DNA from: an uncultured Erysipelotrichaceae bacterium
GTDB taxonomy: Bacteria; Bacillota_I; Bacilli_A; RF39; UBA660
Reading direction: 5' to 3'
NCBI GenBank assembly: GCA_902785135.1
Contig: CACZXL010000004.1
Location: 48,344-112,343 of the forward strand
Length of the DNA: 64,000 bases
Both the position numbers and the translations under genes were made by a program. Below, piece by piece: positions 17,475-26,315 of the stretch. Below the pieces are notes generated by a model, which searched no databases, was not told the origin of the DNA, and worked only from the letters and a program-made list of their open reading frames with translations. Within the stretch, counting starts at the first letter, position 1. Each line of letters starts with the position of its first letter.

Positions 17475-19703
17475 TTATATAAAAATTTTCTCTATTAATT
17501 TATTATCCAACTCTTTTTTTATATTTCTACTAAGTCTTCTTATTCCATAATTACTAATATCACTTTTTTCTTTAATAATATTAATCTCATTTAATTCTAA
17601 TTTTAAATTACATCTATGTCTTTTATTATATTTATCTAATTCACTATATATTAATCTATTAATATCACTATCTGTAGGATTATTAAAATTAATAATTTCA
17701 TCTATCCTATTTAAGAACTCTTTTGAAAAAGTATTAATATTTGTTTTATTATTTGATATAAAACCCACTTTATTAGATTTAATAATTTCGTTAGTAGTCA
17801 TAATTATTATTACATTATCAAATCTTATTTTATTTCCCTTATTATCAAAACAATATCCTTCATCTAATATATTTAAAAAGAAATTAATAATAGATGGATG
17901 GGCTTTTTCTAATTCATCTAATATTAAAACAGAATATGGATTGATTCTTATACTTTCTAAAATATTCTTATTATCATCATATCCTATATATCCAGATGGA
18001 GAACCTATTAACTTATTAATACTTTCTTTTAATGAATATTCATTCATATCAATTTTTATTACATTATTAGTTATTAAAGATGCATATTTTTTTGCTAAAA
18101 AAGTTTTACCAACTCCTGAACTTCCTGAAAAAAGAATTGAATAACTCTTGTTTGGTTCTTTTATTCCTAATTTAATCTTTTTAGTTATTTCTATTAAATT
18201 ATCTATTGCTTGATTTTGACCTATAATACTATTCTTTAATTTATTTTCAATTCTTTTTATATTATCAAAAAGATCATTTTCTTCTACTATTATAGGTATA
18301 CCTGTTTTTTTACTAATAACTTCTCTAACATCATTTATAGTTACTTTTTTAATTTTTTTCTTTTTTAATACTTCTAATTCTAGTATATTTTTTTCTTTTA
18401 ATAAAAATAATTCTTTATCTTTTATAGAACATGCCAACTGATAATCTTCTTTTTTTATAGCATTATCTTTTTTCTTTTTTAATTTTTCTAGATTTTTATT
18501 AATATCTATTATTCCTTTTTCTGATTCTATTTCTTTTAAAGAAACCTTTGAAGATACTTCATCTAATATATCAATAGATTTATCAGGTTCATATCTATCA
18601 TAAATATACTTTCTTGATAGATTTATTATTTCATCTATTATTTTTTCTTCAATTACTACACCATGATAACTTTCATATATTTCTTTTAATCCCATAAGTA
18701 TTCTTTTTAAATTATTTTTATTAGGTTCTTCTACTAATACTTTTTGAAATCTTCTTTCTAAAGCTTTATCTTTTTCTATTGATTTATTATATTCTGTTAG
18801 TGTAGTTGAACCAATTATCTTTACTAATCCTCTTGCTAAAAAAGGTTTTAATATATTAGATGCATCAATTGCTCCTTCAGCAGAACCCGCACCAACTAAA
18901 GTATGGATTTCATCTACAAAAAGAATTATATCTTCATTATTAATTAATTCATTTATTATTTTTTTTAACTTTTCTTCAAATTCTCCTCTATACTTTGTAC
19001 CTGATAATAAAGATGCCATATCAATTGATATTATTCTTTTATTTAATAGATTTGATGGTACATCATAATTAATTATTCTTCTAGCTAGATTTTCTACAAT
19101 TGCAGTTTTTCCTACGCCAGCATTTCCTACTAGTATTGGGTTATTCTTAGTTCTTCTACAGAGTATTTCTATTAATCTATTTGTTTCGTCTTCTCTACCA
19201 TAAACAGGATCTATTTTATTCTTTTCTGCTTCTTTATTTAAATCTATTCCTATTTCTTCAATTAATAATTTTTTATTTTTCTTTTTTCTTTCAGAAGAAA
19301 AATCAGTTACTATTTTATCTAAATCTATTCCTAAACCAAGTAATAATCTATACGCTACTCCTTCACCTTCATTAATAATAGACATAAATAGATTAAAACA
19401 TGTTATCTCATCATTAGTATCTTTTGAATCAATTACTACTCTTTCTAAAATTCTTTTTAATAATGGCGTAAATAAAAACCAATCATTTCCTTCTTTACCT
19501 ATACCTACAACATTTATCAATTCTTCTTTGAATACTTTATATGTTAGACCATATTTTTTTAGCCTTTTTGTTAAATCATTATTTAAAGAAAGAATACCTA
19601 ACAATAAGTGTTCACTTCCTACAAATGGATGTTTTAATTTACTCATTTCTTCTTTAGCGAGAGTTAAAACTTTTCTTGATTCTTCATTAAACTTACCAAA
19701 CAT
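17475..19703 (-). CDS. clpC: ATP-dependent Clp protease ATP-binding subunit, ClpC type
   Basis: 742 residues (about 810 in Bacillus). Clp-N repeat domain (FNEESRKVLTLAKEEMSKLKHPFVGSEHLLLGIL), first AAA+ module with GNAGVGKTAIVENLA and LFVDEIHTLVGAGSAEGAID, a middle region with a UVR-like helix (KKEDYQLACSIKDKEL), second AAA+ module with SGSSGVGKTFLAKKYA and VLILDELEKAHPS, and a D2 C-terminal domain. Unfoldase partner of ClpP in protein quality control. The upstream 75 bases hold no recognisable CtsR operator, unlike Bacillus clpC, and there are no ctsR/mcsA/mcsB neighbours. N-terminal domain and linker look shortened. Confidence 0.93.
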   Translation of the reverse strand: MFGKFNEESRKVLTLAKEEMSKLKHPFVGSEHLLLGILSLNNDLTKRLKKYGLTYKVFKEELINVVGIGKEGNDWFLFTPLLKRILERVVIDSKDTNDEITCFNLFMSIINEGEGVAYRLLLGLGIDLDKIVTDFSSERKKKNKKLLIEEIGIDLNKEAEKNKIDPVYGREDETNRLIEILCRRTKNNPILVGNAGVGKTAIVENLARRIINYDVPSNLLNKRIISIDMASLLSGTKYRGEFEEKLKKIINELINNEDIILFVDEIHTLVGAGSAEGAIDASNILKPFLARGLVKIIGSTTLTEYNKSIEKDKALERRFQKVLVEEPNKNNLKRILMGLKEIYESYHGVVIEEKIIDEIINLSRKYIYDRYEPDKSIDILDEVSSKVSLKEIESEKGIIDINKNLEKLKKKKDNAIKKEDYQLACSIKDKELFLLKEKNILELEVLKKKKIKKVTINDVREVISKKTGIPIIVEENDLFDNIKRIENKLKNSIIGQNQAIDNLIEITKKIKLGIKEPNKSYSILFSGSSGVGKTFLAKKYASLITNNVIKIDMNEYSLKESINKLIGSPSGYIGYDDNKNILESIRINPYSVLILDELEKAHPSIINFFLNILDEGYCFDNKGNKIRFDNVIIIMTTNEIIKSNKVGFISNNKTNINTFSKEFLNRIDEIINFNNPTDSDINRLIYSELDKYNKRHRCNLKLELNEINIIKEKSDISNYGIRRLSRNIKKELDNKLIEKIFI

Positions 19704-19761
19704 AGTTTTCCTCCTTACTATATACTATGTTTGTTATGGCTTTTTTAAGAAAAAATATTCA

Positions 19762-19787
19762 AAAAAAATATTAACTATTTAGTTAAT
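19762..19787 (-). terminator. Rho-independent terminator of the DUF402 gene
   Basis: Minus strand stem ATTAACT / AGTTAAT (arms 19781-19787 and 19770-19776) with loop AAAT, then A and eight T. The stop codon at 19779 lies in the loop. Confidence 0.75.
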
Positions 19788-20306
19788 ACTTTTATAAAAA
19801 TTATATCTTGTTTCATAAGTTTTAATTAGTTCTTTATCAAATGGTACATCTTTATTATTAAATCTACCAATAAGTTCTTTTAATTTAAATTTTAATATTT
19901 CTTGTAGATCTGCTGGATACTTCATTATTTTTTTATGATATTCATATTCTGACTTATCTAATATTTTATATGAATTATCCGGAAAAATTCTTAAATCTAA
20001 ATCGTAATCAATAAATTTAATTGTCTTATCATCAATAATAACTGGAGATGCGATATTACAATAATAGAAAATACCTTTTTTCTTTAACTGTGCGACTACA
20101 TTATACCAATTGTTCTTAAAATAAAATAATATAGCAGTTTCTTTAGTATACCAACTCTTACCAAATATTTTAGTTACTTTTGTATTTCTATTACCAAAAA
20201 CATAATATTCATCTGTCTCATCTAATAATACAGCTTCATCCCAAGTTTTATATAATTTACCATTATGTTTGTAACCATGAATCTTATACTTTTCACCTTT
20301 CTTCAT
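19779..20306 (-). CDS. DUF402 family nucleoside di/triphosphatase-like protein (NtdP-like)
   Basis: 175 residues, typical length. Pattern typical of Firmicutes DUF402 proteins (Bacillus YgaC, S. aureus NtdP): GEKYKIHGYKHNGKLYKTWDEA, FFKNNWYNVVAQ-like core, YYCNIASPVIIDDKTIKFIDYDLDLRI and the C-terminal ETRYNFYKSI. The metal-binding acidic cluster DYDLDLR is present. Family members hydrolyse nucleoside di- and triphosphates. Single gene with its own terminator; GAGGAAT precedes the ATG. Confidence 0.9.
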   Translation of the reverse strand: MKKGEKYKIHGYKHNGKLYKTWDEAVLLDETDEYYVFGNRNTKVTKIFGKSWYTKETAILFYFKNNWYNVVAQLKKKGIFYYCNIASPVIIDDKTIKFIDYDLDLRIFPDNSYKILDKSEYEYHKKIMKYPADLQEILKFKLKELIGRFNNKDVPFDKELIKTYETRYNFYKSIN

Positions 20307-20351
20307 ATTTTAATTCCTCATTCCTTTAAGTATTATACTCTATTTTAACAA

Positions 20352-20378
20352 TAAAAAAAAGGAAAATTTCTTTTCCTT
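20352..20378 (-). terminator. Rho-independent terminator of the 167-residue gene
   Basis: Minus strand stem AAGGAAAA / TTTTCCTT (arms 20371-20378 and 20359-20366), four-base loop, then a run of T; 16 bases past the stop at 20394. Confidence 0.85.
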
Positions 20379-20393
20379 AACAATTATTAATAA

Positions 20394-20897
20394 TTATAAT
20401 GTTCTTTTTGGTTTTAATAAATCTTCTTCTGGTTCTTCATCTTTAAATTTAACTGTCCCTATTACATTTTGATTTTCATCATATATAGTTTCTTCAATTT
20501 TTTTCCCAGTATCCTTGTATTGTTCATATGCAGATTCTATTCTTCCACCTTCACCATGAATTTCTACAGTTGCTTTATTAAGACCTTCTCCGATGCTTTT
20601 TATACATTCATCATATATTTCTTGTAATTCCTTAGATTTTGGATCTTCTCCACTTATTAAAGTCTTTATATGACCTAATGCTGCGCCAAAATATTTTAAT
20701 TCTTTAGTATATTTTTCTTTCATTTCTTGACTTTGTTCTGCAGTTAAAGGTTCTCCATTTTCATCAATACCTCTTATATATAATTTTGCATATTTTTCTA
20801 TATTTATTTCATATTTTTTTATATTAATATCTCTTGTTATATTACTTTCATTTTCTAATTGCTTATCTAATTCTTCTTTAGTTACTGGTAAACTCAT
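20394..20897 (-). CDS. Hypothetical cytoplasmic protein
   Basis: 167 residues, acidic, helical, no signal or membrane segment. Helices around residues 5-40, 55-80 and 85-125 and a short C-terminal strand pair (NQNVIGTVKFKDEEPEEDLL). No family recognised. Strong RBS (TAGGAGG) eleven bases after the stop of the CtpA-like protease gene, so co-transcribed with it; a role linked to that protease is only a guess. Confidence 0.65.
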   Translation of the reverse strand: MSLPVTKEELDKQLENESNITRDINIKKYEINIEKYAKLYIRGIDENGEPLTAEQSQEMKEKYTKELKYFGAALGHIKTLISGEDPKSKELQEIYDECIKSIGEGLNKATVEIHGEGGRIESAYEQYKDTGKKIEETIYDENQNVIGTVKFKDEEPEEDLLKPKRTL

Positions 20898-20908
20898 AAT
20901 AAAACCTC

Positions 20909-22105
20909 CTATCTAACTAATTCTAAAGCTTTTTGTAATTGATTATCATTTTCTCTTGATGGATTACTTAAATATTTTTCACCAAGTTTTTCTTCTACAT
21001 CAGGTTTAATTCCTACACTATTTATACTATTTCCATTACTTGTTAACCATTCTTGAATAGTATATTTAATTAAAGTACCATTTTTTAAGTCTTTTGTTTC
21101 TTGAACAGTACCTTTACCATAAGTAGTTACACCTACTAAAGTTGCTTTATATTGTTCTTGCATTGCAGATGCCATTATTTCTGAAGCTGATGCACTGTTT
21201 TCATCAACTAGAATTACTACTTTATAATTTTTTGTCTTATTATTAATTGCATTAAATTTTTGAATATTATCTCTAGTCTTCATTTGATAAATTACAGTAT
21301 CACTATCAACGAATTCACTTATCATTTGAGTAACAGTAGATAAATATCCTCCACCGTTTCCTCTTAAATCAATTATTAAACTTTTCATTCCTTTACTTTC
21401 TAAAGAATCTAAAGCTTCTTTAAATTGAACATAAGTTTTTTCTCCAAAAATACTAACAGATATATATCCAATATTATCATCTAGCATTTCAGAACTAACT
21501 GATAATAAATCTACTTTATCTTTTTGAATTATAAATGTTTCTTCTTTATCATTTCTTCTTACAACAACTGTTGCTTTTTCTTTTGATTCACTTTTTAAAT
21601 TATTAGCAATTTCTTCAACAGTTGATCCTTCAACACTTTTACCATCTATACTTACAAATATATCTCCAGGTTTAAGTCCTGCTTTTTCAGCTGGTGAACC
21701 ATCAAATACTCTATTAATCATTACTTCTTTTTCACCATATTGTTTTATTTCAGCACCTATACCATAATAAGAACCTGCTAATTCATCTTCAAAATTCTTT
21801 TTAGCTTTTTCATCAAAGAACATTGAATGTTCATCACCTAATGATTTCATCATTCCATCAATCGCACCATTAATTAAATCTTCATCTTTAACATCTTTAT
21901 AATAATTTGCTTTTAAAGTATCATATGTTTCATATAATGATTCAAATTTTTTATCTCCATTAGTTTTAGTTATTGATTTTTCAACAACTTTACTTGGATT
22001 TAATAAAAATGTTACTCCAGTTCCTATTAGAACTCCTACAAGTAAAAATAAAATATACTTTGTGACTTGAATGACGTTAATGTTTGTTTTATTGTTATTC
22101 TTCAT
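20909..22105 (-). CDS. S41 family carboxy-terminal processing protease (CtpA/CtpB-like)
   Basis: 398 residues: N-terminal transmembrane helix (about 15-34), helical part, PDZ domain (about 110-195, GIGAEI then GSPAEKAGLKPGDIFVSIDG), then the S41 core with LIIDLRGNGGGYL and the catalytic Ser306 in NSASASEIMA with Lys331 in TYGKGTVQ. A membrane-anchored extracellular protease that trims C-termini, by family. It ends without the extra peptidoglycan-binding domain found in Bacillus CtpA. Co-transcribed with the 167-residue protein downstream. Confidence 0.95.
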   Translation of the reverse strand: MKNNNKTNINVIQVTKYILFLLVGVLIGTGVTFLLNPSKVVEKSITKTNGDKKFESLYETYDTLKANYYKDVKDEDLINGAIDGMMKSLGDEHSMFFDEKAKKNFEDELAGSYYGIGAEIKQYGEKEVMINRVFDGSPAEKAGLKPGDIFVSIDGKSVEGSTVEEIANNLKSESKEKATVVVRRNDKEETFIIQKDKVDLLSVSSEMLDDNIGYISVSIFGEKTYVQFKEALDSLESKGMKSLIIDLRGNGGGYLSTVTQMISEFVDSDTVIYQMKTRDNIQKFNAINNKTKNYKVVILVDENSASASEIMASAMQEQYKATLVGVTTYGKGTVQETKDLKNGTLIKYTIQEWLTSNGNSINSVGIKPDVEEKLGEKYLSNPSRENDNQLQKALELVR

Positions 22106-22130
22106 ACTATCACCATATTAATAATAACAT

Positions 22131-22158
22131 AAAAAAAACTATTATTAAATAGTTTTTT
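22131..22158 (-). terminator. Rho-independent terminator of the thioredoxin-fold-like gene
   Basis: Minus strand stem AAACTATT / AATAGTTT (arms 22148-22155 and 22136-22143), four-base loop, then a T-tract. It leads straight into TTATGTTATTATT ahead of the S41 protease gene. Confidence 0.75.
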
Positions 22159-22676
22159 TATTTTTTAAATATGTTTTTAATCTCTTCTTCGCCTTCTGTA
22201 TACTCAATTACTTTCTTATCTTTTACCTTAATTAAAGTAGGATTTTTAATTTTTAAATCACTATATCCTGTAGGATTTTTATTACTATCTTTTTCTACTA
22301 TAAATTTATTATTTAATTTTTCACCGCTATCAACTACATATATTTTATCTGATGATTTTAAACCTTTCCATTTTCCTAATGAACTTTTTTCATCATCTAC
22401 ATCATATATTAATACATAATATTCAGCATCCTTTTGATCAAATATTTGACCCGCTAAAATTGTATTATTATCAATTGTAACTTCTTGTTTTTCTTCCTTT
22501 GTCTTATTAAATAAAGTTTTAGTAACAAAAGTTCCTATAAATAAATATCCAGCGATTAATACTACTAATACTATTCCAATTGTAAAGATAAATCTACTTA
22601 CTAAATTATCTTCCTCTACAACTTTTGCATTTTTTTTATTCTTTTTCATGTTTTTTAATACTTGTTTTCTATTCAT
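22158..22676 (-). CDS. Membrane-anchored protein with possible thioredoxin-like fold lacking the CxxC
   Basis: 172 residues from ATG 22676 (RBS GGTGAG); a TTG twelve bases upstream is less likely. Basic N-terminus, one helix at about 28-52, then an extracellular domain whose pattern (AEYYVLIYDVDDEKSS, KIYVVDSGE, LKIKNPTLIKVKDKKVIEYTEG) recalls a thioredoxin fold with the cis-Pro region but no active-site cysteines. That reading is an inference. An extended -10 (TGATATAAT, 22693-22701) lies upstream. Confidence 0.65.
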   Translation of the reverse strand: MNRKQVLKNMKKNKKNAKVVEEDNLVSRFIFTIGIVLVVLIAGYLFIGTFVTKTLFNKTKEEKQEVTIDNNTILAGQIFDQKDAEYYVLIYDVDDEKSSLGKWKGLKSSDKIYVVDSGEKLNNKFIVEKDSNKNPTGYSDLKIKNPTLIKVKDKKVIEYTEGEEEIKNIFKK

Positions 22677-22692
22677 ACTTCTCACCAATATG

Positions 22693-22701
22693 ATTATATC
22701 A
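22693..22701 (-). promoter_or_regulatory. Extended -10 promoter element
   Basis: Minus strand TGATATAAT, 16 bases before the ATG at 22676 and just downstream of the terminator at 22713-22739. No clear -35. Confidence 0.5.
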
Positions 22702-22712
22702 TAAATATCAAG

Positions 22713-22739
22713 AAAAAAATAGATATTTATTATCTATTT
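22713..22739 (-). terminator. Rho-independent terminator of the lipoprotein gene
   Basis: Minus strand stem AAATAGATA / TATCTATTT (arms 22731-22739 and 22717-22725), five-base loop, then T-tract TTTCTT. The first arm covers the stop codon at 22734-22736. Confidence 0.8.
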
Positions 22740-23723
22740 CATTACCGCAACTGGAGAAATACTTTCTGCGATTTGCATCATTTCTTCTGTAGTTAAACTA
22801 TCTGATGATAAATAGTATTCAACTCCATTTGATATAAAATCAATTGAATTATTAGATACTGCACCTACTGAATCTAAAACAAATGATGGATTACCCATAA
22901 CTGGTATATCATCTATTTCTTCTTTTTTAACTGTTTCTTGTACTAATATGAATGGTGATTCTCCTGCAAAAGTTAATATAACTCTTTCACCATCTTCTTT
23001 AGCAATAGATTCTTCTCCAGATAAATAAGTACCACTTGGTAAATACATTGGATAAATTGTATCTTCAATTGAACTCATTGTTTCTTCTGTTTCAGTATTT
23101 TTTGATTTCATATTTTCTTTTACATTAAAATACTTATCATTAAATGAAGCTTTTTTATCTACTTCATTAAATTTCATTTTCATTTGAAGATTATTATCAT
23201 CATCATATACTTCTACTCTTTTAAAATTTAAATTCTTGTCTAAAACTATTTTTTCTTTTACTAAATTTTTATTATTTGAAAATGCTATTTTACTTTCTAA
23301 TATATAATCATTATTATTTTTTGTTAATTTTAAATTGTTATCATTATTAATATCGTTCATTAATGATTCTAATAAATAAATTTGTGAACTGTTCTCAGGC
23401 CAATTACTTTGAAACTTAAAACTTTTATTTAATGCAGGAGTTAATACATATACACCATCATTATTCTTTAGTATTATCTGTTCATGATTATTAGATTTAT
23501 TTATTAAACTAACTCTATAGTTATCTCTATTCTTTGATGTTTCAACTTTATATCTATAAGTATTATCACCATTATAAATATTTAAATCACCTAATATATG
23601 ATATCCCTTAATTGAACTTATATTCTTATTTAAATCTTTCTTTATAGTTTTTGCATTATAGTTTTGACAACCAGTTAATAACAATATTCCAGATAATAAA
23701 CCTATTAAAAATATTTTTTTCAA
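22734..23723 (-). CDS. Lipoprotein with LolA/RseB-like fold
   Basis: 329 residues. A signal peptide with lipobox LLTGC (Cys19) makes it a membrane-anchored lipoprotein. The body (YHILGDLNIYNGDNTYRYKVETSK, later LDKNLNFKRVEVYDDDN) has the half-barrel pattern of LolA/RseB-like or sigma-factor regulatory lipoproteins found in Firmicutes. The C-terminal third (GERVILTFAGESPFILVQE) resembles DUF4367-type domains. The initiation codon is TTG at 23723, placed five bases after GAGGTGA; no ATG fits the signal peptide. Single-gene unit with its own terminator. Confidence 0.75.
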   Translation of the reverse strand: MKKIFLIGLLSGILLLTGCQNYNAKTIKKDLNKNISSIKGYHILGDLNIYNGDNTYRYKVETSKNRDNYRVSLINKSNNHEQIILKNNDGVYVLTPALNKSFKFQSNWPENSSQIYLLESLMNDINNDNNLKLTKNNNDYILESKIAFSNNKNLVKEKIVLDKNLNFKRVEVYDDDNNLQMKMKFNEVDKKASFNDKYFNVKENMKSKNTETEETMSSIEDTIYPMYLPSGTYLSGEESIAKEDGERVILTFAGESPFILVQETVKKEEIDDIPVMGNPSFVLDSVGAVSNNSIDFISNGVEYYLSSDSLTTEEMMQIAESISPVAVMK

Positions 23724-23826
23724 TTTTTCACCTCTTTACAATAAAAGTATATTTATAATTTTTTTAAATATTCATGAATAATTTTAAAAGTTTTGATTAA
23801 CATAATAATGAATACAAGGAGGAAAT

Positions 23827-24027
23827 ATGAGAACAATAACTATAATATCTTTATTACTTGTTATTATAGGTGCCATTAACTGGGGTTTAATTGGATTATT
23901 TGATTTTAACCTAGTAGCATTAATATTTGGTGGCGCTGAAAGTGTACTTACTAAAGTAATATATATTTTAGTAGGTGTCGCAGGCTTATTAAGTATTAAA
24001 GAGTTAATTGATTTATTTGAAGATTAA
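23827..24027 (+). CDS. DUF378 family small membrane protein
   Basis: 66 residues on the plus strand: two transmembrane helices with the DUF378 signature INWGLIGLFDFNLVA and a GVAGL second helix. Family of unknown function (Bacillus YuzA). Excellent RBS (AAGGAGG) six bases before the ATG. It is divergent from the lipoprotein gene and converges on truA with a shared hairpin at the stops. Confidence 0.9.
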   Translation: MRTITIISLLLVIIGAINWGLIGLFDFNLVALIFGGAESVLTKVIYILVGVAGLLSIKELIDLFED

Positions 24028-24054
24028 AAAAAAAGTTAAATTAGTATTTAACTT
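24026..24054. terminator. Bidirectional terminator between DUF378 gene and truA
   Basis: Stem AAGTTAAAT / ATTTAACTT (24033-24041 and 24046-24054), loop TAGT. Nine A on the left give a perfect T-tract for truA; the right side (TTC then four T) serves the DUF378 gene less well. The hairpin overlaps the truA stop. Confidence 0.8.
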
Positions 24055-24772
24055 CTTTTAAATATAATCCAGTTGCGGCTGCAGTCTTAGTCGTAACTTT
24101 TTCTTTTGATTTAAAATAATTATTAATTTTACCTTTTTCTCTTTTTCCTAAAGATACATCTATTAAATATCCAACCATTACTCTTACCATATATTTTAAA
24201 AAACCATTTCCAGTAAAAGTAATTATCAAATAGTTATTATCTTTTTCTACATTTGTTTTGAATATAGTTCTTACACAATCTTCTTTTTTATCTTCATTAG
24301 AACAAAAAGCAGAAAAATCATGAGTACCTTCAAAATCTTTTATTTCTTCTTTTATAACATCTACATCTAATTCTTTGCATAACTGATTAACGTAATCTTT
24401 TTCTATAGGATTATATTCTCCCATATTTATTTTATAAATATAAGTCTTTTCTTTTACCATATATCTAGGATGAAAATCTTCATCTACTTCTAATACATCT
24501 ATAATATGTATTGAATCATGTAATCTACTATTTAAAGCTCTTTTTAATTTATATGGAGTTATTTTAACATCTATATTACAAGATCCAACTTGCATATATG
24601 CAGATACTCCTTTATCAGTTCTTCCAGATGAAGTAAACTTTGTTTCTTTATTATTATTAATATCTTTTAAAGCTTCTTCTATTCTACCTTGAATAGTATT
24701 ACTTATCCCTTTTTGTTTTTGATATCCATTAAATTTAGAGCCATCATAACTAAAAATAATTTTATATCTCAA
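24041..24772 (-). CDS. truA: tRNA pseudouridine synthase A
   Basis: 243 residues, normal length. Modifies positions 38-40 of the tRNA anticodon arm. Catalytic Asp in SSGRTDKGVSAYMQVG, plus FHPRYMVKEKTYIYKI, GTHDFSAFCSNE and GNGFLKYMVRVMVGYL. Starts with TTG at 24772, four bases after the stop of the second ECF-type ATPase; GAGATGA is a weak RBS, so translational coupling is likely. Its place after the ecfA pair preserves the Firmicutes order, but ecfT is missing in between. Confidence 0.96.
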   Translation of the reverse strand: MRYKIIFSYDGSKFNGYQKQKGISNTIQGRIEEALKDINNNKETKFTSSGRTDKGVSAYMQVGSCNIDVKITPYKLKRALNSRLHDSIHIIDVLEVDEDFHPRYMVKEKTYIYKINMGEYNPIEKDYVNQLCKELDVDVIKEEIKDFEGTHDFSAFCSNEDKKEDCVRTIFKTNVEKDNNYLIITFTGNGFLKYMVRVMVGYLIDVSLGKREKGKINNYFKSKEKVTTKTAAATGLYLKEVKY

Positions 24773-24776
24773 AATA

Positions 24777-25463
24777 TCATCTCATTTCTCTATACATAGT
24801 TTTTAATAATTCATTGATTGAATCAACATTATCTAACTTAATATTATTATCTCTCATTTTTTTAACAAAATAAACTATATTAGGAACTCTTATGTTTTTT
24901 TCTTTTAATAAATCAAAGTTTTCAAGTAATATTTTCTTATTTCCATATATCAATACTTTACCTTCATCTATAACAATAATATCATCTATAAATTCATAAA
25001 TATCATCTACATTTGAAGATACTATTAATATAGTTTTATTGAAGAATTTTTTTAATTTAATAAATAGTTTTAAAATCTTTTCCTTAGATTTATAATCGAA
25101 AGACTCTAACATATCATCTAGTATAATCATTTCTGGATTATATAATAATACTGATGCGATTAATACTTTTGATAATTCACTTTCACTTATTTCATATATA
25201 TTTTTTTCTAATATATTGGAACTAATTCCTAACATTTGAATTATTTCTTTTTTTCTATCTTCTATTTCACCTAATTTATATTCATATTTTTTTACATAAT
25301 ATTCTATTTGATCATTTACTAAAGTTCCATTAATAATATCATAATTAACAATTCCAACTTTTCTACTTTCAGTAAAATTATTTATAAATGTTGATTTACC
25401 TGATCCACTATTTCCAACAATCCCAATAATTCTATTATTATTTATAAAACTATTTACTTGCAT
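24777..25463 (-). CDS. ECF-type ABC ATPase with degraded catalytic motifs (EcfA2 position)
   Basis: 228 residues. Walker A is intact (GNSGSGKST, 17-25). The ABC signature reads ISESELS (92-98) instead of LSGGQ, Walker B is MIILDD (112-117) with Asp at the catalytic Glu place, the Q-loop Gln is not found (VGIVNYDIINGTL), and the switch His is Ser150 (ILIVSSNVDD). The C-terminal VPNIVYFVKKMRDNNIKLD matches EcfA C-terminal helices, and the gene order ecfA1-ecfA2-truA supports the identity. ECF ATPases normally power vitamin uptake with EcfT. This copy probably binds ATP but should hydrolyse it poorly. Overlaps the first ATPase by ten bases. Confidence 0.8.
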   Translation of the reverse strand: MQVNSFINNNRIIGIVGNSGSGKSTFINNFTESRKVGIVNYDIINGTLVNDQIEYYVKKYEYKLGEIEDRKKEIIQMLGISSNILEKNIYEISESELSKVLIASVLLYNPEMIILDDMLESFDYKSKEKILKLFIKLKKFFNKTILIVSSNVDDIYEFIDDIIVIDEGKVLIYGNKKILLENFDLLKEKNIRVPNIVYFVKKMRDNNIKLDNVDSINELLKTMYREMR

Positions 25464-26242
25464 AATTCACCTACTAATTCATCTACGTTATCATAATTCT
25501 TGTCGATTAAATCATATAGCATTAATTTATTTGAAAACTCTAATTCCCAAGGACTTTTAAATCCTTCTTTTTTTAAATCAACATTATCAATAAATTCATT
25601 ATATGAACCATCAAAAAATATATTGGAATACTTTAGTAAAATTACTCTATCAGAATAAATTAAATCATCAACACTATTAGTCGTTGAAACAATTGTAATA
25701 CTATTTTCTTTAGCAAATTTTTTTAAATACTCAATTAATTCTTTTCTCTTTTCTATATCTAATCTAGAAAAAGCATTATCTAAGAATATAATTTTAGGTT
25801 TTTTAACAATTGCTTTTATTAAAGCGATTATTTGATTTTCTGCATAAGATAATTTTTGAACAGACATTTTTTCTAAATATAACAAATTAAAATCATCTAA
25901 TATCTTTCTAACTTTATTTAATTCAAATACACTTAAATTATTTTTATCTTGTAGTATCTCTTGCATTACTGTCTTTGAAAAAAATTCATTATAAGAAGAA
26001 ATAGTAGATACTTTTTTTGATATTTCTTCAATATTAAATTTATTTACTTGAATATTATCTATTTTAATACTATTATCTGTTATTATCTCACCACTTAATA
26101 GCTTTAATAATGTACTTTTCCCTACAGAATTTTCACCAACTATAGATACAAAGGATCCTTTTTCTATAGATAAATTTAACCCGTGAAAAATGGTTTTAAT
26201 CGAATTATTGTAATTTATATCATTAGCTTCAATAATATTCAT
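25454..26242 (-). CDS. ECF-type ABC ATPase with degraded catalytic motifs (EcfA1 position)
   Basis: 262 residues from ATG 26242 (RBS AGAGGTGG); a TTG 18 bases upstream is disfavoured. Walker A is GENSVGKST (36-44). The signature is LSYAENQ (131-137), Walker B is IIFLDN with Asn156 replacing the catalytic Glu, no Q-loop Gln is seen near ISSYNEFF (81-88), and the switch His is Asn189 (IVSTTNSVDD). The C-terminus (SPWELEFSNKLM) resembles EcfA1. Co-translated with the second ATPase and truA. The parallel decay of both subunits suggests co-evolution, not sequencing error. Confidence 0.8.
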   Translation of the reverse strand: MNIIEANDINYNNSIKTIFHGLNLSIEKGSFVSIVGENSVGKSTLLKLLSGEIITDNSIKIDNIQVNKFNIEEISKKVSTISSYNEFFSKTVMQEILQDKNNLSVFELNKVRKILDDFNLLYLEKMSVQKLSYAENQIIALIKAIVKKPKIIFLDNAFSRLDIEKRKELIEYLKKFAKENSITIVSTTNSVDDLIYSDRVILLKYSNIFFDGSYNEFIDNVDLKKEGFKSPWELEFSNKLMLYDLIDKNYDNVDELVGELCK

Positions 26243-26284
26243 AAAACCACCTCTAAACAAGTTTATATTATACTAAATAAAATT

Positions 26285-26315
26285 AAAAAAAGAAATTACT
26301 TTTTTGTAATTTCTT
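26285..26315 (-). terminator. Rho-independent terminator before the ABC ATPase operon
   Basis: Minus strand stem AAGAAATTAC / GTAATTTCTT (arms 26306-26315 and 26290-26299), six-base loop, then T-rich tract. It directly follows the stop at 26316. Confidence 0.85.

Noticed and set aside
19704..19778. CtsR-type operator before clpC
   Set aside because: No tandem GGTCAAA-type repeat is visible in the gap; only AT-rich DNA, a terminator and weak promoter-like boxes.
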